Shown here in pieces: positions 26,623 to 35,883 of a stretch of DNA of 64,000 bases. The DNA comes from Acidisarcina sp. (lineage in GTDB: Bacteria; Acidobacteriota; Terriglobia; Terriglobales; Acidobacteriaceae), in NCBI GenBank assembly GCA_035539175.1, contig DATLIY010000006.1:174186-238185 (forward strand), read 5' to 3'. Position 1 is the stretch's first letter; each line of letters starts with the position of its first letter. The notes below the pieces were generated by a model. It had not been told where the DNA came from. It made no database searches and saw only the letters and a list, made by a program, of their open reading frames with translations. The translations under genes and the position numbers were made by a program.

Positions 26623-29600
26623 GTGAGGCGCATAGTTTTTCTGCTTATTCTGATCTGTTCGGAGGGTCTGCTAGCTGCACAATCCACGACCGATCAATAT
26701 ATTTCAGGAACTGTGGTCGATCCGTCAGGGGCGGCTATGGCCCAGATTACGGTTACCGCAATAAACCAGGGCACGAATCTTACCCGTGCCGCGTCGACCA
26801 ACAGCCATGGCGAGTACCTGATTCCCAATGTCCCTGTCGGGACCTATCGCCTGCTCACATCCGCGCCGGGATTCAAGAAGTATGAGGCCTCACGCGTAGA
26901 AGTGACGATCGGACAAAATGCCCACTTCGACATTATGTTGGCCGTCGGCAATAACAGCGAAGTAGTTACGGTAACGGATAGCGCCCTCAAGGTAGATCCG
27001 ACAAGCGGGGAAGTTAGCCATCTCATCACAGGCGAAGAGGCGAACGAAATTGAGCTGAACGGACGCAATTACGTCCAGTTGCTGGAAATGCTCCCGGGGA
27101 TTTCGACGACCTACAATAGTGGTTTCTCCCTGTACAACAATTATGGCGGCAGCATTGGCGCTGTCTCGATCAACGGACAACGGCCGGGGACCAACGCGTG
27201 GTTTCTCGACGGTGCCAGCAACGTGGATACCGGCTCGGGTGGCAGCGCTCTGGTCAGCATCAATCCCGATTCCATCGGGCAGATGCGCGTGCTGACCGCA
27301 AACTACAGCGCGGAAAACGGCGGTAATTCAGGTGGTGTGATTACCGTGGCCGTGAAATCCGGATCGAAGCAGTTTCATGGAACGCTGTACGAATATTTCC
27401 GCAACGATGCAATCCAGGCCTATTCCTTCAACTCTATTGCCAAGCCGGAGCTTCGCTACAACTCCTTCGGCGGCAACCTATCGGGCCCCGTCCTCATTCC
27501 AGGCCTATTCCGCAATCAAGACCGCAAACTATTCTTCTTTTTCGGCGTGGATTTCCGAAGGGAGCTCCAGGGAAGTACGAATACGTGGACCGTACCATCG
27601 GACGCCTTCCGTAAAGGTGATTTCTCCTCGTTGCCGGCGGCTTCATGGCCCAAGGATCCGCTAACGGGAAAGGCGTTTCCCGGTGGCATCGTGCCACAGT
27701 CGCGCTGGAATGTCAGCTCGTCGCGCCTCTTGCAGAACTATCCTCATCCCCTGCCGCAGCTAGTGACCAAGACGGGTAGCAATTTTGTCTTCAATACGGT
27801 TGCTCCGATCAACATGGATGAATATCTGGCCAAGATCGATTACAACCTCAACAGCAAAAATCAGTTGATGTTCCATTACTACCGCGATAACTTGCTGACA
27901 ACCCTGAATCAGACTGCCGTCAACACTTATCAGCGTTATATGCCGGGTAAGAGTATCAGCCTGCAGTGGACTTATGCTCCCAGTTCTACGTTGATCAATG
28001 TGGCGCAGGCGAGCTATTCGGGGGACGTCGTCGACAATGGCAAACACTATGCACCAAACCCGCTCTTTGTGACCGATGACACGCGCACGGGCGAGGGCGT
28101 GGTTTACCCCACGCTGTTCCCATATGCTTCACAGATCAACGTTATTCCAAATCTCTACATCTCTGGCTACAACACGCTCTATTCGACGCCGGTCGTCTAT
28201 CACGGCGCGATCGGGATCTACGACTTTAGAGACGACGTCACAAAAGTTGTTTCCACGCACACCCTGAAATTGGGCGTCGATTACTACCTCAATCACAAGA
28301 ATCAGAACAATGTCCCAGTGGTGAACGGATCACTTGCCTTTAATACCACCTCACGCCCTGCGGGACCGACGGCGACGACTGGGAACTCAGTAGCCGATGC
28401 TTTGATCGGAAACTTCTACTCCTATACGGAAGCCAGCGGCGTTCAACAGGGACGTTTCCGCTTTACGCAGATCGAGCCCTATGTGCAGGACGACTGGCGT
28501 GTAACTCGCCGCCTCACGTTGAACCTTGGCTTGCGCTGGGCCTATATGCAGCCGCAGTACAGCCTCTGGCATAACACCCCAATGTTCCTGCCGGAGTATT
28601 ACGATCCGGCTCAGGCGGTTCAAATCAATAAATCCACCGGTGCCATTATTACCAGCGCGGGTGGAAACCGCTATAACGGCATGGTGCTTCCCGGCAGCAG
28701 CTTTCCTAAGTCGGCCATACCCCACATCCAGGGCGCGACTGATCCGGCAGTGCTGGCCCTATTCAAGGGACTTCCAAAAGGTGTGGCCAATACGCAGTGG
28801 GCCACGTGGCAGCCGCGCATTGGCTTTGCCTATGATCTTTATGGAAACGGCCAGACCGTGCTGAAGGGTGGATACGGCATCTTCTACGAGCGCGTACAGG
28901 GGAATACCTTTATCGCTTCTGTCGCAAATCCGCCGTTTGTTCAGCAGCCTCTTCTGTACTATGGCAACATAGGTAACCCAACAGGTGGGGCCCTCCAGAG
29001 TTTTCCCGGTGGGATCAACGCCTCGCACCGCCTGGACGTAAGGGTTCCGCGCACGATGAACTATAGCTTCGGAATCCAGCAGGCGGCGGGAAGCTCTGCA
29101 GTCTTCTATCTCACCTATATCGGTTCAAAAGCCGCGGACCTTCAATATATGCCGGACATTAACCAGTTGCGCGCAGGCACTCTCACGCTTCCTGCTAATA
29201 AAGGAGTGAACGTGAACGCCCTTCGTCCATATGCTGGTTATACCAATATCTATGAATACACTACAGGCGCCACCTTCAACTACAATTCTCTGCAGGCCCA
29301 GTTACGCAAGAGATTTGCCAGGAAGGGAACGCTGAACTTTGCATATACGTGGTCAAGAGGCCTGACGGATGCGAACTCCTTTAACTACACTCCGCAGGAT
29401 AGTTACAACCTCAAGAATGACTACGGTCCGTCTTCCTATAACAGGAGCCAGATCTTCGTTGCCAGTTATGTCTACGAGCTTCCCTTCTGGCTCCACGGCC
29501 GGACCTGGTATCAGAGAGCATTTGGCGGGTGGCAGGTCTCGGGTGTGGACAAGATTCAGAGTGGTCTTCCAATCAACATCACGATGAGTAACGATGTTGC

Positions 29601-29961
29601 CGGCATCGGAACGGCTGGCTCTCAGCGGCCGAACCGCATCCTGGGCGACTTCTATCTGCATGCGGACCGCAAGCAGTGGCTCAATGCCAACTCCTTCACG
29701 GCTCCCGTGGCCGGAACCTTTGGCAATCTGAGTGCATACGCGGCTCATCTCCCGCTCTTCTCAAACTGGGATGTCGCTGTACAGAAATCCTATGACTTCG
29801 AGCATGGCCTCTCCGCCAACCTGCGTGCGGAACTGTTCAACTTCCCTAATCACTTGTCTTATACAAGCGTAATCGCGAACACCAGCTCACAATCTTTTGG
29901 ACAAGTGACTGGTGCCACCGATCCGCGTACCCTGTCGCTGGCCGCTAGGGTCAGGTTCTAG
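26623..29961 (+). CDS. Oar-like TonB-dependent receptor 2
   Basis: A 1112-aa outer-membrane receptor. The GTG start has GGGAGAG about 6 bp upstream. Signal peptide 1-20 (FLLILICSEGLLAA). Carboxypeptidase regulatory-like domain at about 26-115 (ISGTVVDPSGAAMAQITVT, PNVPVGTYRLL), plug at about 120-245 (LNGRNYVQLLEMLPGI, AVSINGQRPGTNAWFLDGAS), then the barrel, ending LSLAARVRF with terminal Phe. It is followed by a GH3 glycosidase and a phosphoesterase on the same strand, so a plant or microbial oligosaccharide is the likely substrate. Compared with receptor 1 it is about 100 residues shorter and only distantly similar. Confidence 0.93.
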   Translation: MRRIVFLLILICSEGLLAAQSTTDQYISGTVVDPSGAAMAQITVTAINQGTNLTRAASTNSHGEYLIPNVPVGTYRLLTSAPGFKKYEASRVEVTIGQNAHFDIMLAVGNNSEVVTVTDSALKVDPTSGEVSHLITGEEANEIELNGRNYVQLLEMLPGISTTYNSGFSLYNNYGGSIGAVSINGQRPGTNAWFLDGASNVDTGSGGSALVSINPDSIGQMRVLTANYSAENGGNSGGVITVAVKSGSKQFHGTLYEYFRNDAIQAYSFNSIAKPELRYNSFGGNLSGPVLIPGLFRNQDRKLFFFFGVDFRRELQGSTNTWTVPSDAFRKGDFSSLPAASWPKDPLTGKAFPGGIVPQSRWNVSSSRLLQNYPHPLPQLVTKTGSNFVFNTVAPINMDEYLAKIDYNLNSKNQLMFHYYRDNLLTTLNQTAVNTYQRYMPGKSISLQWTYAPSSTLINVAQASYSGDVVDNGKHYAPNPLFVTDDTRTGEGVVYPTLFPYASQINVIPNLYISGYNTLYSTPVVYHGAIGIYDFRDDVTKVVSTHTLKLGVDYYLNHKNQNNVPVVNGSLAFNTTSRPAGPTATTGNSVADALIGNFYSYTEASGVQQGRFRFTQIEPYVQDDWRVTRRLTLNLGLRWAYMQPQYSLWHNTPMFLPEYYDPAQAVQINKSTGAIITSAGGNRYNGMVLPGSSFPKSAIPHIQGATDPAVLALFKGLPKGVANTQWATWQPRIGFAYDLYGNGQTVLKGGYGIFYERVQGNTFIASVANPPFVQQPLLYYGNIGNPTGGALQSFPGGINASHRLDVRVPRTMNYSFGIQQAAGSSAVFYLTYIGSKAADLQYMPDINQLRAGTLTLPANKGVNVNALRPYAGYTNIYEYTTGATFNYNSLQAQLRKRFARKGTLNFAYTWSRGLTDANSFNYTPQDSYNLKNDYGPSSYNRSQIFVASYVYELPFWLHGRTWYQRAFGGWQVSGVDKIQSGLPINITMSNDVAGIGTAGSQRPNRILGDFYLHADRKQWLNANSFTAPVAGTFGNLSAYAAHLPLFSNWDVAVQKSYDFEHGLSANLRAELFNFPNHLSYTSVIANTSSQSFGQVTGATDPRTLSLAARVRF

Positions 29962-30013
29962 CACAAAGTATTCACGCGTTACGAGCCTCGTGCCTGAAAC
30001 GGCTATCAACAAC

Positions 30014-30048
30014 GGCATCCGCTTGACCCCAGTGGCGAAGCGGATGCC
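30014..30048 (+). terminator. Hairpin after receptor 2
   Basis: Perfect 11-bp arms GGCATCCGCTT and AAGCGGATGCC with a 13-nt loop, 52 bp after the receptor stop. A short T-run follows about 12 bp later. It may be a partial terminator that lowers expression of the downstream GH3 gene. The rest of the gap to 30376 holds nothing I can support. Confidence 0.4.
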
Positions 30049-30376
30049 GCCACAAGGTGTTTTCGCATGAGGGGATGGAAAGGCTGCGCGTACCGGCCTA
30101 TCCGCTACAAACAACCATGGCACAGTGCGAAGCTAATCTGCCGCGCTTCCTTATGGAAGCCCGTTCTCCGTAAACAAGACCTATTCTTGTCAGGCCCATG
30201 CTCACGGTACAACGCCGGGAGTTAGGCCCTGGCGTGATCGGCATCCCCAAAGCGACTGCTTGTTCGGCGAAGAGCGCCCACGGTTTAGGCGATCCTCTGA
30301 GCAGCAATTTCGAGCTTTTAGTGAAGAGCTTGAGCACCAGCAGCGTCAGGATAGGAAACAAGAAGAGAGGGAAGAG

Positions 30377-32920
30377 ATGCGGAAACGTTCTGCAATCGTT
30401 GGCCTGCTGTTATGTATCTGGATCACTGCAAATCTATGTGGCCAGGAGATGTCCGCAGTCAAGCCTAACGCAGAGGTCGATTTCCGGGTGGAATCGATTC
30501 TGAAGAAGCTCACTGTGCAGCAGGAGCTGGATCTCATCGGCGGTGAAGATAGCTTTTACGTTCGTGCAGTTCCATCTGCCGGGCTGCCGCGTCTCAAGAT
30601 GTCTGACGCTTCCGTCGGCGTCCGCACATGGGGACCTTCGCCTGCCTATCCTGCAAGTATTGCTCTGGCTGCCAGTTGGGATCCTGAGTTGGCCTATCAA
30701 GTAGGCATATCGCTTGGCTTCGATTCCAGGGCGAGAGGTGTCCACTTTTTGCTGGGGCCGGGAGTCAACATTTATCGCGCCCCCATGAATGGACGCAACT
30801 TTGAGTACATGGGAGAAGATCCTTATCTGGCCTCGCGCATTGCCGTGAAGTTTATTGAAGGTGTGCAGAGTACAGGGGTCGTCGCTACTGTAAAGCACTA
30901 TGCTGCAAATAACTCAGAGTATGACCGCCATAACACGAGTTCCGACCTGGACGAAAGGACGCTGCGCGAGATCTATCTACCTCCATTCGAGGCTGCCGTC
31001 AAAGAGGCGAATGTAGGAGCAATTATGGATTCCTACAACCTCATCAATGGCGTTCATGCAACCCAGAACGACTGGCTTAATAATCAGATTGCGAGAAGCG
31101 AGTGGGGCTTCGGTGGCATCATCATGTCCGATTGGCACGCAACCTACAACGGTCTTGCAGCGGCGAAAAATGGACTGGACCTGGAGATGCCCTCGGCGGC
31201 ATATATGAGTTCAAAAAACCTTCTTCCCGCAATTCAATCAGGGGCACTGCCTAAGTCCGTTCTCGATGAGAAAGTGCGGCGCATCATCCGTACCGCAGTG
31301 CGCTTTGGTTTTCTCGACAGGCCGCAGCAGGAAAACCGCATTCCGCTTGACAGCAGTCTGGCAAGATCAATCGCATTGCAGGAGGCACGCGAGAGCATCG
31401 TCCTACTCAAAAACGAGGCTTCGTTACTGCCGCTCGATGCGAAATCCATTTGCTCGTTGGCAGTAATCGGGCCGGATGCATGGCCGGCCATTTCAGGCGG
31501 AGGAGGCAGCTCGCACGCGTCGCCATATAGCGCTGTCAGTGTTATGAACGGTCTCACGCATTTCGTTGAGGTGGCCCACAGCGCAGAGAAGAAGCAGGGT
31601 TGCCCGTCGGTTCTGTATGATCGCGGTCTTCAGGACGAGGGCGAGTTTTTCCGTGAAACGAATTTCACCAGCGGCGCGAAGCGGGGGCTCAAGGAAGAAA
31701 TTTTCGCCGCGCCCGATCTGTCGGGTAGGCCTGTCCAGGAAGCACAAAGAGAGCACCTGACGATGGAGGATCTTGCTTCCTCATTCTCTGGTCATGACAC
31801 TTCGCGCGTCAGTGTTCGATGGAGCGGAGAGTATCTTCCGTCGAAGCGCGGCCCGCAGCTGATCTATCTTGCAGCTTCGCACCGGGGTGCTTACAAATTG
31901 ACCGTGGACGGAAAGGTCCTGATCGAACGCAAGGAAAATATGGATCAATCTTCCCGATGGGCTGAGTTCAACGCCAGCCCGGGAAGATCTGTTCACGTGG
32001 AAATAGATTTTCTGAACGTCCCCCTCAGCGAACGGGTAGGCGTTGGTATTGCCGCAACTTCAGACCTTGTGACCGAGCGTGCAAAAGCAATAGCGGCCAA
32101 GGCTGATGCCGTTGTGCTGGCGGTTGGCTACGACCAGAACACAGAAGGGGAAGGATACGACCGGACATTTGAACTTCCATGGGGACAGAACGAACTAATT
32201 CAGCAGATAACTCGGCTGAACAAGAAGACGATTGTGGCGGTGACGGCTGGCGGTGGAGTGGATATGGCGTCGTGGATCGAGAAAGTCGCAGCGTTGGTCT
32301 ATCTTTGGTATCCCGGGGAAGAAGGGGGAACAGCTCTGGCTGATGTTGTGTTCGGTTCTACAAATCCGGAAGGAAAACTCCCGGTAAGTATCGAAAATGC
32401 ATGGAAGGATAACCCCGTCCACGATACATATTATCCGACAAGCGGCATTGATGCGGTCAATCCACACATTCGCTATGGAGAAGGTGTCTTTCTCGGCTAT
32501 CGCTACTATACGAGTTCTCAGGTCAAGCCGCTGTTCCCATTTGGCTTTGGGCTTTCCTATACCACGTTTCGATTCTCCAATCTTGTGATAAATCCAGCAT
32601 CGGCCGAGGAAGGGCATGAGATCCACGTTTCCCTGGATGTAACTAATATCGGAAAAATAGCAGGCAGTGAGGTGACAGAGCTATATATAAGCGATCCTTC
32701 TGCCACAGTAAAGCGTCCTTTTGAAGAACTGAAGTCCTTTCAAAAGGTGCATCTCCAGCCTGGAGAAACAAAGCGTGTCAGCTTTTCCTTGGACAAACGC
32801 GCATTTGCTTATTGGAATGAAGCGAATCATGAATGGAGGATCGATCCCGGGAAGTTCACGGTTATGCTGGGGAATTCATCCGATCACCTTCCTTTACAGG
32901 GGGATTTGACGCTCCGCTGA
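30377..32920 (+). CDS. Secreted GH3 beta-glycosidase with PA14 insert
   Basis: An 847-aa glycoside hydrolase family 3 enzyme. ATG 30377 is preceded by an AGAGGGAAGAG ribosome site; the frame extends 39 codons further without a signal. Signal peptide 1-21 (IVGLLLCIWITANLCG). The N-terminal barrel carries NGRNFEYMGEDP, KHYAANNSE and the nucleophile in IIMSDWHA (about residue 251). The second domain starts at IVLLKNEASLLPL. A PA14-type insert at about 440-560 is inferred from WSGEYLPSKRG..LTVDGKVLIE. The C-terminus is fibronectin III-like (PFGFGLSYTTF, TELYISDP). It probably cleaves beta-linked glucosides or xylosides outside the cytoplasm. It follows receptor 2 and regulator 2, and is followed by a phosphoesterase. 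Confidence 0.95.
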   Translation: MRKRSAIVGLLLCIWITANLCGQEMSAVKPNAEVDFRVESILKKLTVQQELDLIGGEDSFYVRAVPSAGLPRLKMSDASVGVRTWGPSPAYPASIALAASWDPELAYQVGISLGFDSRARGVHFLLGPGVNIYRAPMNGRNFEYMGEDPYLASRIAVKFIEGVQSTGVVATVKHYAANNSEYDRHNTSSDLDERTLREIYLPPFEAAVKEANVGAIMDSYNLINGVHATQNDWLNNQIARSEWGFGGIIMSDWHATYNGLAAAKNGLDLEMPSAAYMSSKNLLPAIQSGALPKSVLDEKVRRIIRTAVRFGFLDRPQQENRIPLDSSLARSIALQEARESIVLLKNEASLLPLDAKSICSLAVIGPDAWPAISGGGGSSHASPYSAVSVMNGLTHFVEVAHSAEKKQGCPSVLYDRGLQDEGEFFRETNFTSGAKRGLKEEIFAAPDLSGRPVQEAQREHLTMEDLASSFSGHDTSRVSVRWSGEYLPSKRGPQLIYLAASHRGAYKLTVDGKVLIERKENMDQSSRWAEFNASPGRSVHVEIDFLNVPLSERVGVGIAATSDLVTERAKAIAAKADAVVLAVGYDQNTEGEGYDRTFELPWGQNELIQQITRLNKKTIVAVTAGGGVDMASWIEKVAALVYLWYPGEEGGTALADVVFGSTNPEGKLPVSIENAWKDNPVHDTYYPTSGIDAVNPHIRYGEGVFLGYRYYTSSQVKPLFPFGFGLSYTTFRFSNLVINPASAEEGHEIHVSLDVTNIGKIAGSEVTELYISDPSATVKRPFEELKSFQKVHLQPGETKRVSFSLDKRAFAYWNEANHEWRIDPGKFTVMLGNSSDHLPLQGDLTLR

Positions 32921-33105
32921 TTTGCCGGGATATGGTCGGCCCCCCGATGAAATGCGAGGTGGGTTTCACTTTCAGGATCGGTCTTGAAGAGGGTGGAACC
33001 TGTGCCATTGTGCTCACGATTGCGATGCCGTCAATTGATTCTGCCAATCAATTCCAGAGATGTGTTTTTATGTCCAAACTTATGCAATGTTACCGGAGAA
33101 AAATA

Positions 33106-34092
33106 TTGAAAAGACGGGATTTTTTGTTCAGTGCTTCCCTCAGTGTTTTAGCGTCCGGAGTGACTCAGGTTAGTGCCTCCACTCTGGCCTCGATTGAACC
33201 GGCGGAAGATAAATCGTCTAGCGTTCGATTCGGCATCATTGCCGATCTGCATCACGACTTTACGTTCGATGCGCCAAAGCGGCTGCAGGCGTTTGTTGAT
33301 GAAATGAATCGACTCAAGCCTGATTTCATCCTGGAGTTAGGGGATTTCTGCTGCCCAGTCGAAAACAACACGGCCATTGTGGACATTTGGAACCACTTCC
33401 ATGGGCGTAAGTATCACGTGATCGGTAACCATGAGATGGACCAGAAATGTTCCCGGGAGCAAGTGGTTCGTTTTTGGGGAATGCCGGGCCGCTACTACAG
33501 CTTTGATCGAGGTGGCTTTCACTTTGTTGTCATGGATGGAAACGACCCTGATCCCCAGAATCCCGGAGAGCGCTATCCGTCAGGGATTGATCTAGAGCAA
33601 TTGGAGTGGCTAAGTGAAGATCTATCCAGCACCCGGTTACCCACCATAGTCTTTTGCCACCAGGGTTTTGATAACACTGCAGTCCGTAACAGAGAGTCAG
33701 TTCGAACCTTGCTGGAGAATACGCCTAGTCGAAATGGGCGAGGGAAGGTCATAGCAGTATTCTCCGGTCATTTCCATAGTGATTACTACAACCTTATCAA
33801 TGGGATTCACTATATTCAGATCAACAGTGCTACATATCAATGGTGTGGAAAGAACGTGAATAACGATTCTTTCGGTACTGCGGCAGAGAAGCTTCATCCG
33901 CTGATCAAGTACATGGCTTTTTATCAGGATCCACTGTGGGCCTACGTGGAGGTAAGCCACAAAGGGGTCTTGGAAATCCACGGTAGAAGATCAGGGTGGT
34001 TGGGTAAGTCGCCTCATGACCTCCATCTTGTTGAGCACGAGTGGGATCATTCATCCGTCCCATCTATAACTGATAGACGGCTTCAATGGTGA
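33106..34092 (+). CDS. Calcineurin-like metallophosphoesterase with Tat signal
   Basis: About 328 aa. I chose a TTG start at 33106 because GGAG lies 7 bp upstream and the product then begins MKRRDFLFSASLSVLASG, a textbook twin-arginine signal; the open frame extends further upstream into the GH3 gene without a ribosome site. Metal-binding motifs of calcineurin-like enzymes are present: IIADLHHD, ELGDFCCP, IGNHEMD and SGHFHSD. The second motif has Cys-Cys after the GD. Its place behind GH3 and the receptor suggests periplasmic removal of a phosphoester from the imported or processed glycan, but this is inference. Last gene of the putative receptor 2 operon. Confidence 0.85.
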   Translation: MKRRDFLFSASLSVLASGVTQVSASTLASIEPAEDKSSSVRFGIIADLHHDFTFDAPKRLQAFVDEMNRLKPDFILELGDFCCPVENNTAIVDIWNHFHGRKYHVIGNHEMDQKCSREQVVRFWGMPGRYYSFDRGGFHFVVMDGNDPDPQNPGERYPSGIDLEQLEWLSEDLSSTRLPTIVFCHQGFDNTAVRNRESVRTLLENTPSRNGRGKVIAVFSGHFHSDYYNLINGIHYIQINSATYQWCGKNVNNDSFGTAAEKLHPLIKYMAFYQDPLWAYVEVSHKGVLEIHGRRSGWLGKSPHDLHLVEHEWDHSSVPSITDRRLQW

Positions 34093-34412
34093 ACGGAGGT
34101 TATTACTCGCTGCAGGGGGAATGCTTAGTTCGCTAGTAATGACTAAGGGCGGCTCCGAAGGACAGCGACGACTGGGTGCCTTCGATCTGGAAGGAGAGTA
34201 CGGCCTCCCTGCGAACGTATGTATAAAGGAGTAGCGAAAGCTCGAACAGCAACGCGCACTTGTCTTTCGCCGGAGGTAGGGAAGTGCAAGCTAGCTTTAC
34301 AAATGGGGCAACTGGTAGCGGATCAGAGCAATCCCCAACCTCGTCGTCTTCACTCGTGATCTCGAGAACGAGGTTTGTTAAGGTCACCCTCTCGATCGAG
34401 ATACTCCGCGAT

Positions 34413-34745
34413 CTATTCAGGAAGGGTTGCTCGAATCCATACCGTGAAGACCGACCCTGGCCCGGCTGGCTGGTTACTGTGATGTTGCCGCCGTGGGTTT
34501 CGACGATCGCCCTGCTAATTGCCAGGGCCATGCCAGTACCCGATGTGCCATCCGATTGCGAGCGCGCTCGATAAAAACGCTCAAAGATCAGGGGCTGCTC
34601 GGCTGCATCGATGTCGACACCCCGGTCCGCAATGCTGATTGCGACTCCTCCATTTCAAGGGAAAGCGAGATCAGGCTGCCAATAGCATCCGGAGTTCCGC
34701 AGTCTCAGCGGACAGAGCTGCTCCGCGCAGTGTCAAAAGCCCCTT
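34413..34745 (-). pseudogene. C-terminal remnant of a sensor histidine kinase
   Basis: On the minus strand, the ATP-binding end of a histidine kinase is recognisable in pieces: AISIADRG (N/G1 region), PLIFERFYRA (F box), SGTGMALAISRAIVETHGG (G2 box) and TVTSQPGQG. The reading frame is broken: after PGQG one base is missing, and only the next frame gives the family ending VFTVWIRATLPE and TAG at 34413. A further shift is needed upstream near the SLEME/VAISIADRG join. The dimerisation and sensor domains and any response regulator are missing. It lies downstream of the LolA-like gene on the same strand. A decayed two-component gene. Confidence 0.75.
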
Positions 34746-34807
34746 AGGTCGAACTCCGGTTTGTCCGAGATTGATTGCCGGGTTGATGTTCCAGTTGCGG
34801 AATCGAA

Positions 34808-35647
34808 TCATTTGTCTTCCGGCATAGTGCCTGGTTTGTGGTAGCTGAAGTAGGTGCTATCTTCGCGCTGAGAGCGGGAAAACAGCAAAAGGACGGTCGC
34901 TCTTGTTTCCATGGAAAAGTGGCTCGGCATCCACACTCCATCCGCAATAGGATCTTGTGCAAGTTCGAAACGCGTTCCCGGATCTACCCGTGCAATGAGC
35001 CCTCCAATCCAAACCGGGTGAACCACTTCAACTTCACCCTTGACCCAGTGAAAATCAGCAGCATCAATCCATAGCGTGCCTTGCATACCCGTCAATGCTT
35101 TGGCTAGTTTGTTCGGAGGGTGATACCCTCGCCGAGGCTTTCCCTTCAATACGTAGACTCGATGCGACCCCAGCATCTGCTCTCCCGACAAGGTAAAATC
35201 GAACGCATTGGTCAGCTCTCCCATCAGCACGTGATATCGCTCACGGTCTTTCTGGTATTGCCCGATCCGCTGTTCCCGTGCCTTCGCAGTTTCCTGTTTT
35301 CGCTGCGCGATTGCTGCAGCGAAATTGTGCTTCTCTCTGGCTTGGTCTTCTGGAGACAGCGGCCTGTCGTCGATGGCTACCAACCGGTAGTATCTGGATC
35401 CCTCCAGCATAATTACGTCGTAGGTCCTGGTCGTTCCTCCGTCGCGCTTACGCTGGAAATAGTCGTAATCCTGTGCCGAATCCCAATCCTTATTGTTTGG
35501 TTCGATGGAACGCTGAACGATCTGCTGCGCGCTGAGTTGCTGCGCAGGTAGAGAAATTCCAGGCAGGAGCGAAGCAAACAGCACAGCAGAGAGCAGGTGA
35601 CGGGCGCCTGGATGAGGAGTGCGGCCTATCGATACTTTCAGGGGCAT
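34808..35647 (-). CDS. Secreted LolA/RseB-like hypothetical protein
   Basis: About 279 aa from ATG 35647; the frame extends 9 codons further. A signal peptide is seen (LLSAVLFASLLPGISLPA). The mature part has an alternation of strands typical of lipoprotein-localisation-like half barrels: YDVIMLEGSRYYRLVAID, FDFTLSGEQML, RVYVLKGKPR, TLWIDAADFHWVKGEVEV and MPSHFSMETRA. A charged, Gln-rich helix (REKHNFAAAIAQRKQETAKA) is inserted. Similar proteins are frequent in acidobacteria without an assigned function. No clear operon partner remains, because the downstream kinase is a remnant. Confidence 0.6.
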   Translation of the reverse strand: MPLKVSIGRTPHPGARHLLSAVLFASLLPGISLPAQQLSAQQIVQRSIEPNNKDWDSAQDYDYFQRKRDGGTTRTYDVIMLEGSRYYRLVAIDDRPLSPEDQAREKHNFAAAIAQRKQETAKAREQRIGQYQKDRERYHVLMGELTNAFDFTLSGEQMLGSHRVYVLKGKPRRGYHPPNKLAKALTGMQGTLWIDAADFHWVKGEVEVVHPVWIGGLIARVDPGTRFELAQDPIADGVWMPSHFSMETRATVLLLFSRSQREDSTYFSYHKPGTMPEDK

Positions 35648-35831
35648 TGGCTCAAACTCACTGCAACAAATCAACGTAGATCACTATAGCTTCGGAATGA
35701 GCATTACGAAATTATTCTGCAACAAAGGATTCAGGAAGGCTATCGTTCGAGACCCATAGGGTGGCGTGCCGAGTTGCTGGAGGAAGGACTTTGGAAGGAG
35801 ACACTGAGGAAGGCTACTGAAGTACCACCTC

Positions 35832-35863
35832 GGCCAGTTCAAATTTGTGGATTCAAACTGGCC
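35832..35863 (-). terminator. Hairpin downstream of the sialic acid operon
   Basis: Arms GGCCAGTT (35832-35839) and AACTGGCC (35856-35863) are perfect and extend with one bulge. It lies 21 bp past the stop of the SIS gene, the last gene of the minus-strand operon. The T-run (GTTTTTAT) is on the opposite strand, so its polarity as a terminator is unclear. Confidence 0.35.
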
Positions 35864-35883
35864 GCGGGTACCGTTTTTATAGC

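Noticed and set aside
30098..30361. Minus-strand 87-aa frame between receptor 2 and GH3
   Set aside because: No family motif or ribosome site; it could be a fragment but I cannot support it as a gene.
32833..33105. N-terminal extension of the phosphoesterase into the GH3 gene
   Set aside because: It would overlap GH3 and hide the Tat signal; a ribosome site before TTG 33106 explains the start better.
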